Of a DNA stretch of 64,000 nt, positions 26,256-36,648 are shown one piece after another; the first letter of the stretch is position 1, and each line of letters starts with the position of its first letter. The DNA comes from Echinicola rosea (lineage in GTDB: Bacteria; Bacteroidota; Bacteroidia; Cytophagales; Cyclobacteriaceae), in contig NZ_CP040106.1 in the NCBI RefSeq assembly GCF_005281475.1, forward strand, positions 3,252,501 to 3,316,500, in the 5' to 3' direction. A program made the position numbers and the translations under genes. The notes under the pieces are model-generated. The model did not search any database and had not been told where the DNA came from. It worked only from the letters and a program-made list of their open reading frames with translations.

Positions 26256-29038
26256 TTGATGATTTGTATGTGGCCTTTTAATTCTTCCTGGCCTGCACTT
26301 TCATCATTGGTGTCATAAAGGACGGTTGCCGAATAGAAATAAGTGCCCGCAGGAAGTTCGTTCCCATTTTGGTCTCTACCATCCCAACGAACATAGATGT
26401 CGTTTTCGTTTGAAGTGGCACTGTTATATTCAAAAACCAAGCTTCCCCATCTATTGTAGATGTGGATTTCTACCGCTTCCACAAACCTAGGACATCGGGG
26501 GAATGGGTTATCAAAGGCCATGAACGTATCATTGGTGCCGTCACCGTTTGGTGTGAAGGCATTCGGCAGTTCATAATTGGGACAATTGTCCACACAAACG
26601 ATGTTGCTGGGTTCACTCTCATTACCAGAACGGTCCACGGCAGTGATATAATAGCATCCTTTATAATCTTCCAACTCTGAAATGGTTGCGTCACGGCTCA
26701 GAGAGCTTTCCGTGCTGATCAGTTCAAAGGTTCCCTCATCCCCGTTGGGAGAGAAGTAAATATTGAAGCTGCCCAACTCATCATCACAATCTCCGGAGAA
26801 ATCCGGCTCCCAACTTAAGTCATGATAGAAAGCGTTGAAATTACAGTCTTCATTGGCTAACAATTCCTCGCATACCGGTCCGTCAAAGGTTAGGACTGGT
26901 GGACAAGGTAGCCTATTGTCATCAGGGCGTGCGCAGATGACCTGTGAATTGTTTTCCAAAGGATAGGTGATCATGTCCACATTATAAGCACCTTTGGTGA
27001 TCACATAATAGCAGTATTCGGTTTCCCTACTAAGTGGGACACCATTATGGCTGCCGTCATCCAAGAAGGTGAAACCGTTTGCACTGACGTCCACCTCGGC
27101 GATCAGTTCGAAGTTGTCCGCATCACTGGCATCTGGATCTGTCCTGTTTCTGTACACTTCATGGGTATATTGGCCTAGGCTGTTGTTCCAGGGGACGTTA
27201 AAGTCCCAATTGAGTTCTATGGCTTCATTAATAATGGTCGGTTGCAGCCATACGGAGGATGCTACACTGGAAGTATCGATCGCTTGCCCACCGTCAAAGA
27301 GCACCACTTGGTAATTGTACACCAATGATTCCGTATTCAGTCCTGTATCGGTATAAAGGGTGTCACTGGTGGTGGCGACTACTTCTGGATTGCCACTGTC
27401 ATTAAATCCTTCTTCCCGTAACAATTGGTATTCATAAGGCCCAGGGTACTGCTGGGTGTCGATATCATAAGGTGGTGTCCATTTGACAAAGATCTCTCCA
27501 TTTTCTACATCAGTTTCTTCGATACTAACGTTGGTGATGATGGGGACATCGACATCAATAGTCAAGCAAAATTCTTCAGATACAATGCTTTCTCCACCTC
27601 TCGGCTGTGGGTAGGTAGCTACTAACCTATAGCAGTAGGTGTTGCCTGGTGCCAGGCCTTCACCGTCGTTGTCATCCAAGAATTCGTAGGTTTGCATATC
27701 CGTGGTACCGATAAGCTCATATCCATCTCTGATGCCTGTTTCACAGGAATCCGGGGTATAGGGATTGCTGTTGACACTACGCCAGATTTGCATGGTTTCG
27801 GCACTATTTCCACATGAATATGGATCCCAGGTGATTGCGGCGGACCTCCCGACATCCTGCTCCACCGATTGAATGACGGGAGGAGGGCCGACAACACGGA
27901 TGTTCCAGGTTTGGATATCTACCAGTGCAGGGCCGGATTCGGGATCATCCGTGATCCTGATTCTTACTTGATATTCCCTGGACCGCACGTGGTTGCATAC
28001 CGTCTGCCAATCAAAGTTTACAATGCCAGGGGAAGATTGGAAAGTTTCTTCAGGATTGTAGGAAGCGGGGGAGGAAGTAATCTCAATGGGGTCACCGAAG
28101 ACTTCAATCTTGATGTCATCTCCATCCGGATCACTGCCTTGGATGATTTGTTCAATGTCTGTGCCGGCTACTACACAGAGATCATCCGGTACTTGGAGTT
28201 GTGGACGTTGATTATCGGAGTTCTCGATGATGATCTGCATGTCCCGTACCACATAGCCGATTTTCCGGTATTCTCCATCGATCTTTCGCCATTCCTCAAT
28301 ATGGAAAGCGACATTATATTGTCCGGCAATACCTGGCGCATCCCAAATGAGGTCTCCTGTCAACGGGTCCATGGAAATGTACGGATTTGGTGAGCCATCC
28401 TCGCGGTTAAAGCTGAATTCATTGGAAGCAGGACTGCGGTAGTTGCCTACTGGTCGTTGAAAATCCTGCAAAGGTACCACGTCGTCAAAACGATAGGCGA
28501 TACTGTCCCCATCGGGATCATAAGCCCCGGGGTTGTGGATATATCGGGTGTTGATCTGGCCGTTGTCCACTGGTGGAATGGTCAGTACCGGAGAGTTGTT
28601 GACACCGACAAAAGGGTCAATGGTGATCATGGTTTCTATATAAAAAGGAGTATTGACCGAATTGTCCATGTTGAGGGTCAGGTCATTTCGGTTGAATTCC
28701 TGAAAACGGATCGTATATTCGCCCGGACCTTGGTAAGTGTGGGTGATGACAAATACGTTTTTCTCGATTTGGTTTCCCAAGGACTCTACAGTGCTAAACT
28801 CACTTTCAGTATTGAGATTTTCTACCACTCTTCCGTCACCGAATTCGATCCGTCCAGGTCCGAATACTACGGAGGACCGGGTGTCTGTGTAGCCGACCAC
28901 GGTAATGCGGTAGGTCAGGGATTGGGTGGATATTCTTTCTGCAATGATCTCTCCTGCCCTGATGTGGGTGGCCATGGCTTGTTGGAGCCCAAAGAGGAAT
29001 AGGATAGTGGAGAGTAAGAGAAAAGCTTTAGATTTCAT
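26252..29038 (-). CDS. Large secreted protein with gliding-motility C-terminal (CHU_C, T9SS type B) domain
   Basis: A 928-residue secreted protein. A signal peptide (MKSKAFLLL to AMA) is followed by cadherin/PKD-like repeats (NRPQLQVPDDL; DPDGDDIKIEVFGDP), then fibronectin-III-like segments (about 385-800; WTPPYDIDT, LSWEPDF). The last 85 or so residues are the gliding motility-associated C-terminal domain: PNAFTPNGDGTNDTF, IYNRWGSLVFE, WDGRDQNGNELPAGTYFY. That domain directs export by the type IX secretion system and attachment to the cell surface. A start three codons upstream (29047) is possible. The ligand is unknown; adhesion is likely. Confidence 0.9.
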   Translation of the reverse strand: MKSKAFLLLSTILFLFGLQQAMATHIRAGEIIAERISTQSLTYRITVVGYTDTRSSVVFGPGRIEFGDGRVVENLNTESEFSTVESLGNQIEKNVFVITHTYQGPGEYTIRFQEFNRNDLTLNMDNSVNTPFYIETMITIDPFVGVNNSPVLTIPPVDNGQINTRYIHNPGAYDPDGDSIAYRFDDVVPLQDFQRPVGNYRSPASNEFSFNREDGSPNPYISMDPLTGDLIWDAPGIAGQYNVAFHIEEWRKIDGEYRKIGYVVRDMQIIIENSDNQRPQLQVPDDLCVVAGTDIEQIIQGSDPDGDDIKIEVFGDPIEITSSPASYNPEETFQSSPGIVNFDWQTVCNHVRSREYQVRIRITDDPESGPALVDIQTWNIRVVGPPPVIQSVEQDVGRSAAITWDPYSCGNSAETMQIWRSVNSNPYTPDSCETGIRDGYELIGTTDMQTYEFLDDNDGEGLAPGNTYCYRLVATYPQPRGGESIVSEEFCLTIDVDVPIITNVSIEETDVENGEIFVKWTPPYDIDTQQYPGPYEYQLLREEGFNDSGNPEVVATTSDTLYTDTGLNTESLVYNYQVVLFDGGQAIDTSSVASSVWLQPTIINEAIELNWDFNVPWNNSLGQYTHEVYRNRTDPDASDADNFELIAEVDVSANGFTFLDDGSHNGVPLSRETEYCYYVITKGAYNVDMITYPLENNSQVICARPDDNRLPCPPVLTFDGPVCEELLANEDCNFNAFYHDLSWEPDFSGDCDDELGSFNIYFSPNGDEGTFELISTESSLSRDATISELEDYKGCYYITAVDRSGNESEPSNIVCVDNCPNYELPNAFTPNGDGTNDTFMAFDNPFPRCPRFVEAVEIHIYNRWGSLVFEYNSATSNENDIYVRWDGRDQNGNELPAGTYFYSATVLYDTNDESAGQEELKGHIQIIK

Positions 29039-29325
29039 ATATCTCATAAGTTTTTACACCGATTGCGCCGTATTTGTAATGTTTTCATATCGCATTACTT
29101 AAAAATTTCACGTAAAATTACTTGAATTTTATATACGTAGTTAACTTAAATTTTTGCTCAATTTGTATCTATATACGGATTAAAGTTAATGAAGTGTCCC
29201 TATTTATCTAAATACAACCCAAAAATTAAGTGATTAGAGAGTAAAAAGTATGAAAAAGTGCTGAAAATCCTCGTTTTGAAGTTATTTAGAACCTTTTAAA
29301 ATAAGCTTATTACGTATGAAGTGGA

Positions 29326-29356
29326 TTGTTTGCTAAACTTTCGGCATTTAACTTTG
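29326..29356 (+). promoter_or_regulatory. Promoter of the sdhCAB operon
   Basis: TAACTTTG (29349-29356) matches the -7 TAnnTTTG element, with TTG/TTTG words at 29326-29332 in the -33 region (spacer 16 to 20). The sdhC start at 29408 lies about 50 bases downstream. The other 300 bases of the gap hold nothing recognisable. Confidence 0.6.
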
Positions 29357-29407
29357 TTAACGAGATTGCAAAATAAAACCATCTACATTAAATAAAGAAA
29401 AACGTTT

Positions 29408-30094
29408 ATGAGTTGGGTAACCAAAACCTTTACTAGCACTTTGGGACGAAAGTTGCTAATGGCCCTGACAGGATTATTCCTGATACTGTTTTTAGTCGGC
29501 CACGTTTCAGGAAACATGTTATTGTTCAAGGATGATGGCGGCCAAGCCTTTAATGAATACGCCAAGTTTATGACCACCAATCCTGCCGTGAAGGTGCTAT
29601 CTTACCTGACCTATATTTCCATTTTTGCACACGTTGTTTATGCAATTATTTTGTCGGCAAAAAACAAAAAGGCAAGGCCTATCGGATATGCTGAAACCAA
29701 AGCGAGTACCAATAGCAGTTGGAATTCCAGAAATATGGGGATATTGGGTACGATCATTTTGATCTTTATTGTTGTCCACCTTCAGAATTTCTGGGCACAA
29801 ATGCATTGGGGAGGTATTCCTACAGTGACCTATGAATCTGGCGAATTTAAAGATTTGTACGCAGTAGTGTATGGAGCCTTTGCAAATATCGGTCTTGTGG
29901 CCTTGTATGTGGTAGCAATGGCATTTTTGGCTTTTCACCTAAATCATGGATTTGCAAGTGCATTCCAAACATTAGGGCTGAATCATAAAAAATATACGCC
30001 TGCGATCAAGTTTATAGGAACTGCATTTTCTATCATTGTTCCGGCATTGTTTGCTTCCATGCCGATTTACATCTATTTCTCAACTTTGAATTAA
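29408..30094 (+). CDS. sdhC: Succinate dehydrogenase cytochrome b subunit
   Basis: A 228-residue membrane anchor with five predicted helices (about 20-38, 62-82, 112-132, 156-180, 200-225), the one-piece class found in Bacteroidota and Bacillus that carries two hemes b and needs no SdhD. Histidines suitable for heme ligation lie in LVGHVSGN, FAHVVYAI, VVHLQNF and LNHGFAS. It begins MSWVTKTFTSTLGRKLLMALTG, typical of the family. It is first in an operon with sdhA (12 bases) and sdhB. Confidence 0.95.
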   Translation: MSWVTKTFTSTLGRKLLMALTGLFLILFLVGHVSGNMLLFKDDGGQAFNEYAKFMTTNPAVKVLSYLTYISIFAHVVYAIILSAKNKKARPIGYAETKASTNSSWNSRNMGILGTIILIFIVVHLQNFWAQMHWGGIPTVTYESGEFKDLYAVVYGAFANIGLVALYVVAMAFLAFHLNHGFASAFQTLGLNHKKYTPAIKFIGTAFSIIVPALFASMPIYIYFSTLN

Positions 30095-30106
30095 TAACTA
30101 GCCAAT

Positions 30107-32041
30107 ATGATACTTGATTCTAAAATACCAGCAGGTTCATTAGCTGAAAAGTGGACGAAACATAAATTCAACATGAAGTTGGTCAACCCGGCCAACAAGA
30201 GAAAGTATGATGTGATCGTTGTCGGAACTGGTCTGGCCGGAGCCTCTGCGGCAGCATCGTTGGCGGAGTTAGGCTATAATGTGAAGGCCTTTTGCTTTCA
30301 GGACAGCCCACGTAGAGCGCACTCTATCGCTGCCCAAGGTGGTATCAACGCTGCCAAAAACTATCAAAATGACGGTGACTCGGTATATAGGTTGTTTTAT
30401 GACACCATCAAAGGTGGTGATTACCGCTCCAGAGAAGCCAATGTACACCGACTTGCAGAAGTATCTGTCAATATCATTGACCAATGTGTGGCACAAGGTG
30501 TTCCTTTTGCCCGCGAATATGGTGGGTTATTGGCCAACCGCTCCTTTGGTGGAGCTCAGGTGTCCAGGACGTTTTATGCAAGGGGTCAAACTGGGCAGCA
30601 GTTGCTCTTGGGTGCATACTCAGCACTAAGCCGTCAGGTGGCGAATGGGAAGGTGAAGCTTTACCCACGTACCGAACTGATGGATGTGGTGACCATCGAT
30701 GGCAAAGCCAGAGGGATCGTTACCCGAAACCTGATCACCGGAGCTATAGAGTCCCACAGTAGCCATGCTGTATTGCTGTGTACCGGAGGATATGGCAACG
30801 TATTTTTCCTCTCCACTAACGCCATGGGGTCCAATGTGACCGCCGCTTGGAGAGCACATAAGAAAGGTGCATACTTTGCCAATCCTTGCTACACACAGAT
30901 CCACCCAACCTGTATCCCAGTATCGGGAGACCACCAGTCGAAATTGACCCTCATGTCAGAATCACTCCGTAACGACGGTAGGGTTTGGGTACCTAAGACA
31001 AAAGAACTGGCAGAAAAGCTTCGCAAGAAGGAAATCATGCCAAAAGATATAAAAGACGAAGACAGGGATTACTATTTGGAGAGAAGGTATCCTTCTTTCG
31101 GTAACCTCGTTCCTCGTGACGTGGCTTCCAGAAATGCCAAATACGTATGTGATGAAGGCAGAGGGGTTAATGAAACGGGAGAAGCGGTTTTCCTTGACTT
31201 CCGTGATGCCATTATCAGGGATGGTGAAGACCTCATCAGTGCGAAGTATGGTAACCTGTTTGACATGTATCAGCAGATCACAGGTGAAAATCCCTACCAG
31301 ACGCCGATGAAGATTTATCCTGCCGTTCACTATACCATGGGCGGGCTTTGGGTAGATTACCATTTGATGACCTCAGTGCCTGGTCTGTACGCTTTGGGAG
31401 AAGCAAACTTCTCCGATCATGGTGCCAATAGACTTGGAGCCTCAGCACTAATGCAGGGCTTGGCGGATGGTTACTTTGTGATTCCTTACACCGTGGGGGA
31501 TTACTTGGCCGGAATGCCCTACGAAAAAGTACCGACCGATCATGAGGAATTCAAGAAATCAGAAAAAGAAGTACAAGATAAAATCCAACGGCTACTTAGC
31601 ATCGATGGTAGCAAGACGGTGGATGACTTCCACAAACGATTGGGTAAAATCATGTGGGAATATTGCGGTATGGCACGGACTGCTGAAGGCTTGGAGAAGG
31701 CCATTGGCATGATCCAAGAGCTAAGAAAAGAATTCTGGAATGATGTGAAAGTTCTGGGAGGCAATGAAGAACTTAATCTTTCCTTGGAAAAGGCACACCG
31801 GGTGGCAGATTTTCTGGAATTGGGAGAGCTAATGGTAAGGGATGCACTGCACAGAAATGAGTCTTGTGGTGGTCACTTCAGAGAAGAATATCAGACCGAA
31901 GAAGGCGAGGCCCTTCGCGATGACGAAAACTTTGCTTATGTGGCTGCTTGGAAGCACATGGGAGATGGCGTAGCGGAAGAGCTCAACAAGGAAGAGCTCA
32001 AATTTGAAAACGTGAAGTTGACCCAGCGTAGCTACAAGTAA
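30107..32041 (+). CDS. sdhA: Succinate dehydrogenase/fumarate reductase flavoprotein subunit
   Basis: A 644-residue catalytic subunit. The FAD-binding [10 protein letters not shown] lies at about 42-51, and the histidine for covalent FAD in [16 protein letters not shown] at about 67-82. The substrate site words [22 protein letters not shown] and the catalytic arginine region ([26 protein letters not shown]) follow, ending with a helical C-terminal domain. It oxidises succinate to fumarate in the citric acid cycle and passes electrons to SdhB. Confidence 0.97.
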   Translation: MILDSKIPAGSLAEKWTKHKFNMKLVNPANKRKYDVIVVGTGLAGASAAASLAELGYNVKAFCFQDSPRRAHSIAAQGGINAAKNYQNDGDSVYRLFYDTIKGGDYRSREANVHRLAEVSVNIIDQCVAQGVPFAREYGGLLANRSFGGAQVSRTFYARGQTGQQLLLGAYSALSRQVANGKVKLYPRTELMDVVTIDGKARGIVTRNLITGAIESHSSHAVLLCTGGYGNVFFLSTNAMGSNVTAAWRAHKKGAYFANPCYTQIHPTCIPVSGDHQSKLTLMSESLRNDGRVWVPKTKELAEKLRKKEIMPKDIKDEDRDYYLERRYPSFGNLVPRDVASRNAKYVCDEGRGVNETGEAVFLDFRDAIIRDGEDLISAKYGNLFDMYQQITGENPYQTPMKIYPAVHYTMGGLWVDYHLMTSVPGLYALGEANFSDHGANRLGASALMQGLADGYFVIPYTVGDYLAGMPYEKVPTDHEEFKKSEKEVQDKIQRLLSIDGSKTVDDFHKRLGKIMWEYCGMARTAEGLEKAIGMIQELRKEFWNDVKVLGGNEELNLSLEKAHRVADFLELGELMVRDALHRNESCGGHFREEYQTEEGEALRDDENFAYVAAWKHMGDGVAEELNKEELKFENVKLTQRSYK

Positions 32042-32072
32042 CCATTTCAAAACCTAAAAATTCATCACTCTT

Positions 32073-32822
32073 ATGAACTTAACACTTAAAGTTTGGAGAC
32101 AACAAAACAGCTCGGACAAGGGCAGTTTTAAAAATTATACATTGACGGGAATTTCGGAACATATGTCTTTTTTGGAGATGTTGGACGTGCTAAACGAAGA
32201 ACTTTCTGAAAAAGGAGAGGATCCCGTGCACTTTGACCACGACTGTCGCGAAGGTATCTGTGGTATGTGTTCCCTCTACATCAATGGCAAGCCCCATGGC
32301 CCACAGCAGACAACCACTTGTCAGCTGCACATGAGGTCATTCAAGGATGGTGACACCATCGTGATCGAACCGTGGAGAGCGGCCGCCTTTCCGGTCGTGA
32401 AAGACTTGGTAGTGGATCGTGGGTCATTTGACCGGATCATCCAGGCAGGTGGCTATGTATCTGTCAATACGGGAGGAGTACCGGATGCAAATGAGATACC
32501 CATTCCCAAGAAAATTGCTGATGAAGCATTTGATGCGGCTACATGTATTGGCTGTGGTGCTTGTGTAGCAGCCTGTAAAAATGCCTCTGCCATGCTCTTT
32601 ACTTCTGCCAAAATCTCTCAATTGGCGATGTTGCCACAAGGGAAAGTGGAGCGTAAAGAAAGGGCTGAGAAAATGGTGGCCCAAATGGATGAGGAAGGCT
32701 TCGGTGCCTGTACCAATACGGGAGCATGCTCAGCAGAATGTCCCAAGGGAATCAGTCTGACGAATATCGCTCGGATGAACAGGGAGTATTTCTCTGCTTC
32801 AGCCAGCAGTGAAAACGTATAG
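32073..32822 (+). CDS. sdhB: Succinate dehydrogenase iron-sulfur subunit
   Basis: A 249-residue electron-transfer subunit. The 2Fe-2S cysteines are in CREGICGMC (about 60-68) and TTTC; the 4Fe-4S site is [11 protein letters not shown] (about 155-165) and the 3Fe-4S and third-cluster cysteines are in [17 protein letters not shown] (about 211-226). It links the flavin of SdhA to the heme/quinone of SdhC. It is the last gene of the operon and a strong terminator follows. Confidence 0.97.
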   Translation: MNLTLKVWRQQNSSDKGSFKNYTLTGISEHMSFLEMLDVLNEELSEKGEDPVHFDHDCREGICGMCSLYINGKPHGPQQTTTCQLHMRSFKDGDTIVIEPWRAAAFPVVKDLVVDRGSFDRIIQAGGYVSVNTGGVPDANEIPIPKKIADEAFDAATCIGCGACVAACKNASAMLFTSAKISQLAMLPQGKVERKERAEKMVAQMDEEGFGACTNTGACSAECPKGISLTNIARMNREYFSASASSENV

Positions 32823-32849
32823 ATGATCAAGTTATAGTTATAGTAAATG

Positions 32850-32874
32850 AAAGCCGGTTTTTCCGGCTTTTTTT
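32850..32874 (+). terminator. Terminator of the sdhCAB operon
   Basis: AAAGCCGG and CCGGCTTT close a five-T loop and are followed by a run of T, 28 bases past the sdhB stop. Confidence 0.9.
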
Positions 32875-32895
32875 ATGCTATCAAGAGTCACTTTT

Positions 32896-33374
32896 GGATA
32901 AATTACCATCATTATTCTATGCAGTGTCATAACGTTTTTTAAGTAACCAGGTTGAGCTAGAACTACAAGTCCTCTTGAGCCCAAAAAGGTATGGCTTCCT
33001 GATAACGGCCCTTTATATGCCTGTTTTTCATCCGGTGGTGCAGGCTGTTAAGAAAGTGAGTTGGCTCGCGTCGTGGAACAGCGAGCCCCACTCGCTTTTA
33101 GGCCATAGCCATCGGCTGGAAATTAAAATGGGTGACGGATCCACGTCGCAGGGTAAATCCATGTTCCATTTTAAAGGGCAGACCACCGGCCTGGATTTTT
33201 TTCTTTCTTTTTTCATCAATAGCCTGCCCCGAAGGCTTTCGGGGGAAAAAAGGAAAAGGATAAAATCCACCAATATGGCCAAAGCCATACAGCCAAAGTC
33301 AAATAGAAAAGAAACTCCTAGCAGGTGAAAACAGGGAAATAGCCTTAACTAAACGGCATTGATTCCGGGTTTAA
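32896..33374. repeat. Repeat family B, copy 2 (long form)
   Basis: A 479-base copy. Ends match 7673-7914, and a middle module (about 32980-33180) absent there matches 56973-57060 in part (gttaagaaa-tgagtt-gctcg, then ttttaggccatagc). The A/T hairpin with loop ATCAATx has gained a 25-base insert which itself folds (CCCCGAA-GGCT-TTCGGGG near 33227-33245). No gene is visible, so the open frame at 32975-33328 is not called. Confidence 0.8.
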
Positions 33375-33507
33375 TTATTCCTAGGATTTCTGTTGTTGTA
33401 ATAGTATATTTTTATAAAATGACCCTTTAAAATAGGAAAAAATAAATAAAACATTAAATTAGATAATCCAAGTGAATATAACCATTGTAAGCAGAACTGA
33501 TTCCTGA

Positions 33508-34944
33508 ATGGAAATAATAGACCTCCTGATTTTTGTCATTTATATGATTGTCATGCTTGGAGTAGGCGTTTACTTCATGCGTAGGAATGAAGGTAATGAT
33601 GATTACTATGTTGGAGGAAGAAACATGGGCGCTTGGCATATCGGACTTTCAGTTGTGGCTACCGATGTAGGAGGAGGCTTTTCCATTGGATTGGGAGGTT
33701 TGGGCTTTGCGATGGGATTGTCGGGTAGCTGGATGCTTTTTACAGGCCTTTTGGGGGCTTGGTTAGCGGCTGTCTTTTTGATCCCAAAGGTCAAATCCAA
33801 TCCCGCTTTTGCTAAGTTTTATACTTTCCCCCAGATATTCCAATACTTGTTTAACCGAAAAGTAGGCATTGCCGCGGGGATTATTTGTTTTGTAGGTTAT
33901 TTGGGCTTTACTTCCTCCCAGTTATTGGCAGGGGCTAAACTGGCCTCCGGTACCTTCAAGGGGCTTGATCTCAATATGGCACTGCTCGTAATGGGGGTTA
34001 TAGCAGTGATCTATACCGTTATGGGAGGATTGAAGGCGGTGATTTATACGGATACGATCCAGTGGATCATTTTATTGCTAGGCTTTATCTTTATCGGATT
34101 GCCGATAGCCTATTTTCACGTGGGGGGATGGGAAGAAATCAGTAAGACCTTACCTGATGAGTATTTCAGTTTAACGAACCTTACTTGGCAGGATTTGGCC
34201 AATTGGGGCATCACCATATTGCCGATATGGTTTGTGGGCATGACACTTTACCAGCGGATATTTGCCAGTCGAGATGTCAAGACAGCAAAAAGAGCTTGGT
34301 ACATCGCCGGGATATTTGAATGGCCGATCATGGCCTTTATGGGCGTTTCATTAGGTGTTTTGGCCAAAGTGGCCTTCGAGCAAGGACTCATAGCGGAAGC
34401 CACAGATAACCTGGATCCTGAAATGGGATTGCCCATTCTGCTGAGCCATGTGCTTCCAGCAGGAATCATGGGCTTGATGATGTCAGCATATTTCTCTGCG
34501 GTGCTTTCCACCGCTGATTCGTGCCTGATGGCAGCCTCAGGGAACCTTACTACGGATTTGTTTGGTAAATGGCTCAGCAAACAACCTGAGGAAAAGTCCG
34601 TTCGCTTCAGCCAATTGTTTACATTGCTCATTGGTACGGCAGCGCTTTTGATCGCTATGCAGATGACTAATGTCTTGGAACTCATGCTGTACTCGTATGC
34701 TTTTATGGTTTCAGGATTATTGGTCCCCATATTAGCAGGCTTGTTTTGGAATAAGCGAAATCCAACAGCGGCCATCGCTTCCATGATCCTTGGAGGAGGG
34801 GTGACTGCGGGGCTGGCTTTTAGTGGGGTAGCACTTCCTTTAGGCCTTGATGCCAATTTATTTGGGCTTTTATCATCTTTAGCAGTGTTTTTGCTGGTGG
34901 ATAATTTATTCGAATTAGAGCAAAGAAAATTCAGTGATAATTAA
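33508..34944 (+). CDS. Sodium:solute symporter (SSS family)
   Basis: A 478-residue inner-membrane protein with about thirteen helices. Family words are present: DDYYVGGRNMGAWHIGLSVVATDVGGG at about 31-57, ITLPIWFVGMTLYQRIFASRD near 245 and SAYFSAVLSTADSCLMAASGN near 330, which contains sodium-site serines. The substrate cannot be told; it is 78 bases upstream of an acetyltransferase/racemase pair, so an amino acid or amine is one option (inference). Confidence 0.92.
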   Translation: MEIIDLLIFVIYMIVMLGVGVYFMRRNEGNDDYYVGGRNMGAWHIGLSVVATDVGGGFSIGLGGLGFAMGLSGSWMLFTGLLGAWLAAVFLIPKVKSNPAFAKFYTFPQIFQYLFNRKVGIAAGIICFVGYLGFTSSQLLAGAKLASGTFKGLDLNMALLVMGVIAVIYTVMGGLKAVIYTDTIQWIILLLGFIFIGLPIAYFHVGGWEEISKTLPDEYFSLTNLTWQDLANWGITILPIWFVGMTLYQRIFASRDVKTAKRAWYIAGIFEWPIMAFMGVSLGVLAKVAFEQGLIAEATDNLDPEMGLPILLSHVLPAGIMGLMMSAYFSAVLSTADSCLMAASGNLTTDLFGKWLSKQPEEKSVRFSQLFTLLIGTAALLIAMQMTNVLELMLYSYAFMVSGLLVPILAGLFWNKRNPTAAIASMILGGGVTAGLAFSGVALPLGLDANLFGLLSSLAVFLLVDNLFELEQRKFSDN

Positions 34945-35022
34945 CCTTTTCGTGAAGGATCAGTTAAAGTGTCGGGGTGATGTTTTATGCTATGATTCTG
35001 CACGAAAAAAAAGAAACGTATT

Positions 35023-35460
35023 ATGAAAATTGAATCGCTTTCTACAATAGATAATGCTACCTATTTACAGAAAAAAGAAATTGCCGATTTCCTTTTTGAA
35101 CATTTGGACGAATATGGAGACCCTCATGGTTACATTATGAATTGTTTGGATTATGCACTCGACCAGGCGGTGGATAAAGGCGGATTTGTGGTAATGGGGC
35201 GTGAAAATGGTGAAATTGTCGGGGCCGTAGTGGTAAATAAGACTGGTATGTCTGGTTATATTCCCGAAAATATACTAGTTTATATCGCAGTAAGTAGCAG
35301 TCAACGAGGAAAAGGTTTGGGTAAGAAATTGATGGAAACAGCCATCAATATGACCACAGGAGACATTGCCTTGCATGTGGAACCGGACAATCCTGCGAAA
35401 GGCCTGTACGAAAAATTGGGCTTTACGAACAAATACTTGGAAATGAGGTTGAAAAAATAA
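35023..35460 (+). CDS. GNAT family N-acetyltransferase
   Basis: A 145-residue cytoplasmic enzyme with the GNAT fold. The acetyl-CoA binding motif reads RGKGLGKKLM at about 94-103, preceded by the strand NILVYIAVSSSQ, and the C-terminal motif B is NPAKGLYEKLGF at about 124-135. The racemase gene begins two bases after its stop, so the two act together or on the same substrate, possibly an amino acid. Confidence 0.9.
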   Translation: MKIESLSTIDNATYLQKKEIADFLFEHLDEYGDPHGYIMNCLDYALDQAVDKGGFVVMGRENGEIVGAVVVNKTGMSGYIPENILVYIAVSSSQRGKGLGKKLMETAINMTTGDIALHVEPDNPAKGLYEKLGFTNKYLEMRLKK

Positions 35461-35461
35461 A

Positions 35462-36532
35462 ATGGCTTTTTTAAATCTTCATAAGGATAATCTTAATAAA
35501 AATTACCAATTTCTTAAGGAAAAATTTAATGAATACGGTGTCGCTTGGGGGGCTGTATCTAAGATGCTTTGCGGCAATGAGATATACATCAAGGAGTTAA
35601 TTGACTTGGGTGTGGATGAAATCCATGATTCCAGGATTAGTAACCTCGCAAAGGTCAAGAACATCAATCCCAATATCAAGACCGTTTACATCAAGCCTCC
35701 GTCCAAGAGGAATTTGGCGGATGTGGTGACGTATGCCGATGTGAGCCTTAACAGCGAGCTGACGACCATCCGGTGGATCAGTGAAGAGGCTGTCAGGCAA
35801 GATAAGAAGCACCAAATTATCATTATGGTGGAAACCGGAGATCTTCGCGAAGGGGTGATGGGAGAGGATCTGGTGGATTTTTATGCCAAAATTTTTCGGT
35901 TGCCAAACGTGGACGTCATTGGTTTGGGAACCAACCTTAACTGCCTCAATGGTGTAATGCCTTCAACGGACAAGCTGGTGCAGCTGTCCCTTTATAAACA
36001 AATTATCGAACTGAAGTTTAACAAAGAGATCCCATGGGTATCTGCCGGTACATCAGTGACCATTCCGCTTATGCTAAACCACCAGCTTCCCAAAGGGGTA
36101 AACCACTTTAGGGTGGGAGAGACCTTGTACTTTGGCGCCAACCTATTTGATGAAAGTACCATTCCAGGGATGAATGACAGTGTGTTTGAGCTGTGTACGG
36201 AGATCATCGAAATGCAGGAAAAGCCATTACTTCCTACGGGCAATTTAGCAGCTAACCCTCAGGGGGATATTACCGAAATAGATGAATCCCTATATGGCCA
36301 ATCTTCCTTCAGGGGAATTCTCGATATCGGTTTGCTTGATGTGGATCCCAAGTATTTGATTTATGACAAAGATGAATTTGAGGTGCTGGGCGCAAGTTCA
36401 GATATGTTGATCCTAGATCTAGGGAAAAATCCGAAGAACTACAAAGTGGGAGACCTGATCCGTTTCAAGTTAAAGTATATGGGGGCATTGGCCATTTTAA
36501 ATTCCTATTATATTGAGAAGAGAGTTATCTGA
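35462..36532 (+). CDS. PLP-dependent amino acid racemase (alanine/ornithine racemase type)
   Basis: A 356-residue protein with an alanine-racemase-like N-terminal TIM barrel. The PLP lysine is in GAVSKMLCG at about 30-38. IKPPSKRNLADVVTYADVSLNSELTTIRWISE, MVETGDLREG and LGTNLNCLNG are words of the ornithine/alanine racemase group, which is distinct from the housekeeping Alr. VSAGTSVT and NHFRVGETLYFG follow. It probably racemises an amino acid; which one is not visible. It forms a tight pair with an acetyltransferase. Confidence 0.88.
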   Translation: MAFLNLHKDNLNKNYQFLKEKFNEYGVAWGAVSKMLCGNEIYIKELIDLGVDEIHDSRISNLAKVKNINPNIKTVYIKPPSKRNLADVVTYADVSLNSELTTIRWISEEAVRQDKKHQIIIMVETGDLREGVMGEDLVDFYAKIFRLPNVDVIGLGTNLNCLNGVMPSTDKLVQLSLYKQIIELKFNKEIPWVSAGTSVTIPLMLNHQLPKGVNHFRVGETLYFGANLFDESTIPGMNDSVFELCTEIIEMQEKPLLPTGNLAANPQGDITEIDESLYGQSSFRGILDIGLLDVDPKYLIYDKDEFEVLGASSDMLILDLGKNPKNYKVGDLIRFKLKYMGALAILNSYYIEKRVI

Positions 36533-36563
36533 TTCATCCACAGAGGATTTTATAACTTATCAG

Positions 36564-36592
36564 AGGCAGTGAATCCGAGACTGCCTTTTTTT
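36564..36592 (+). terminator. Terminator after the racemase gene
   Basis: AGGCAGT and ACTGCCT stem followed by a T-run, about 30 bases past the stop. Confidence 0.85.
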
Positions 36593-36648
36593 ATGTTTTT
36601 TTGGCATAGTATTAGTGTATGAATGCATGAACCAACTATATCAATAAC

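Noticed and set aside
32975..33328. 117-residue plus frame
   Set aside because: It lies within repeat B copy 2 and is a by-product of that sequence.
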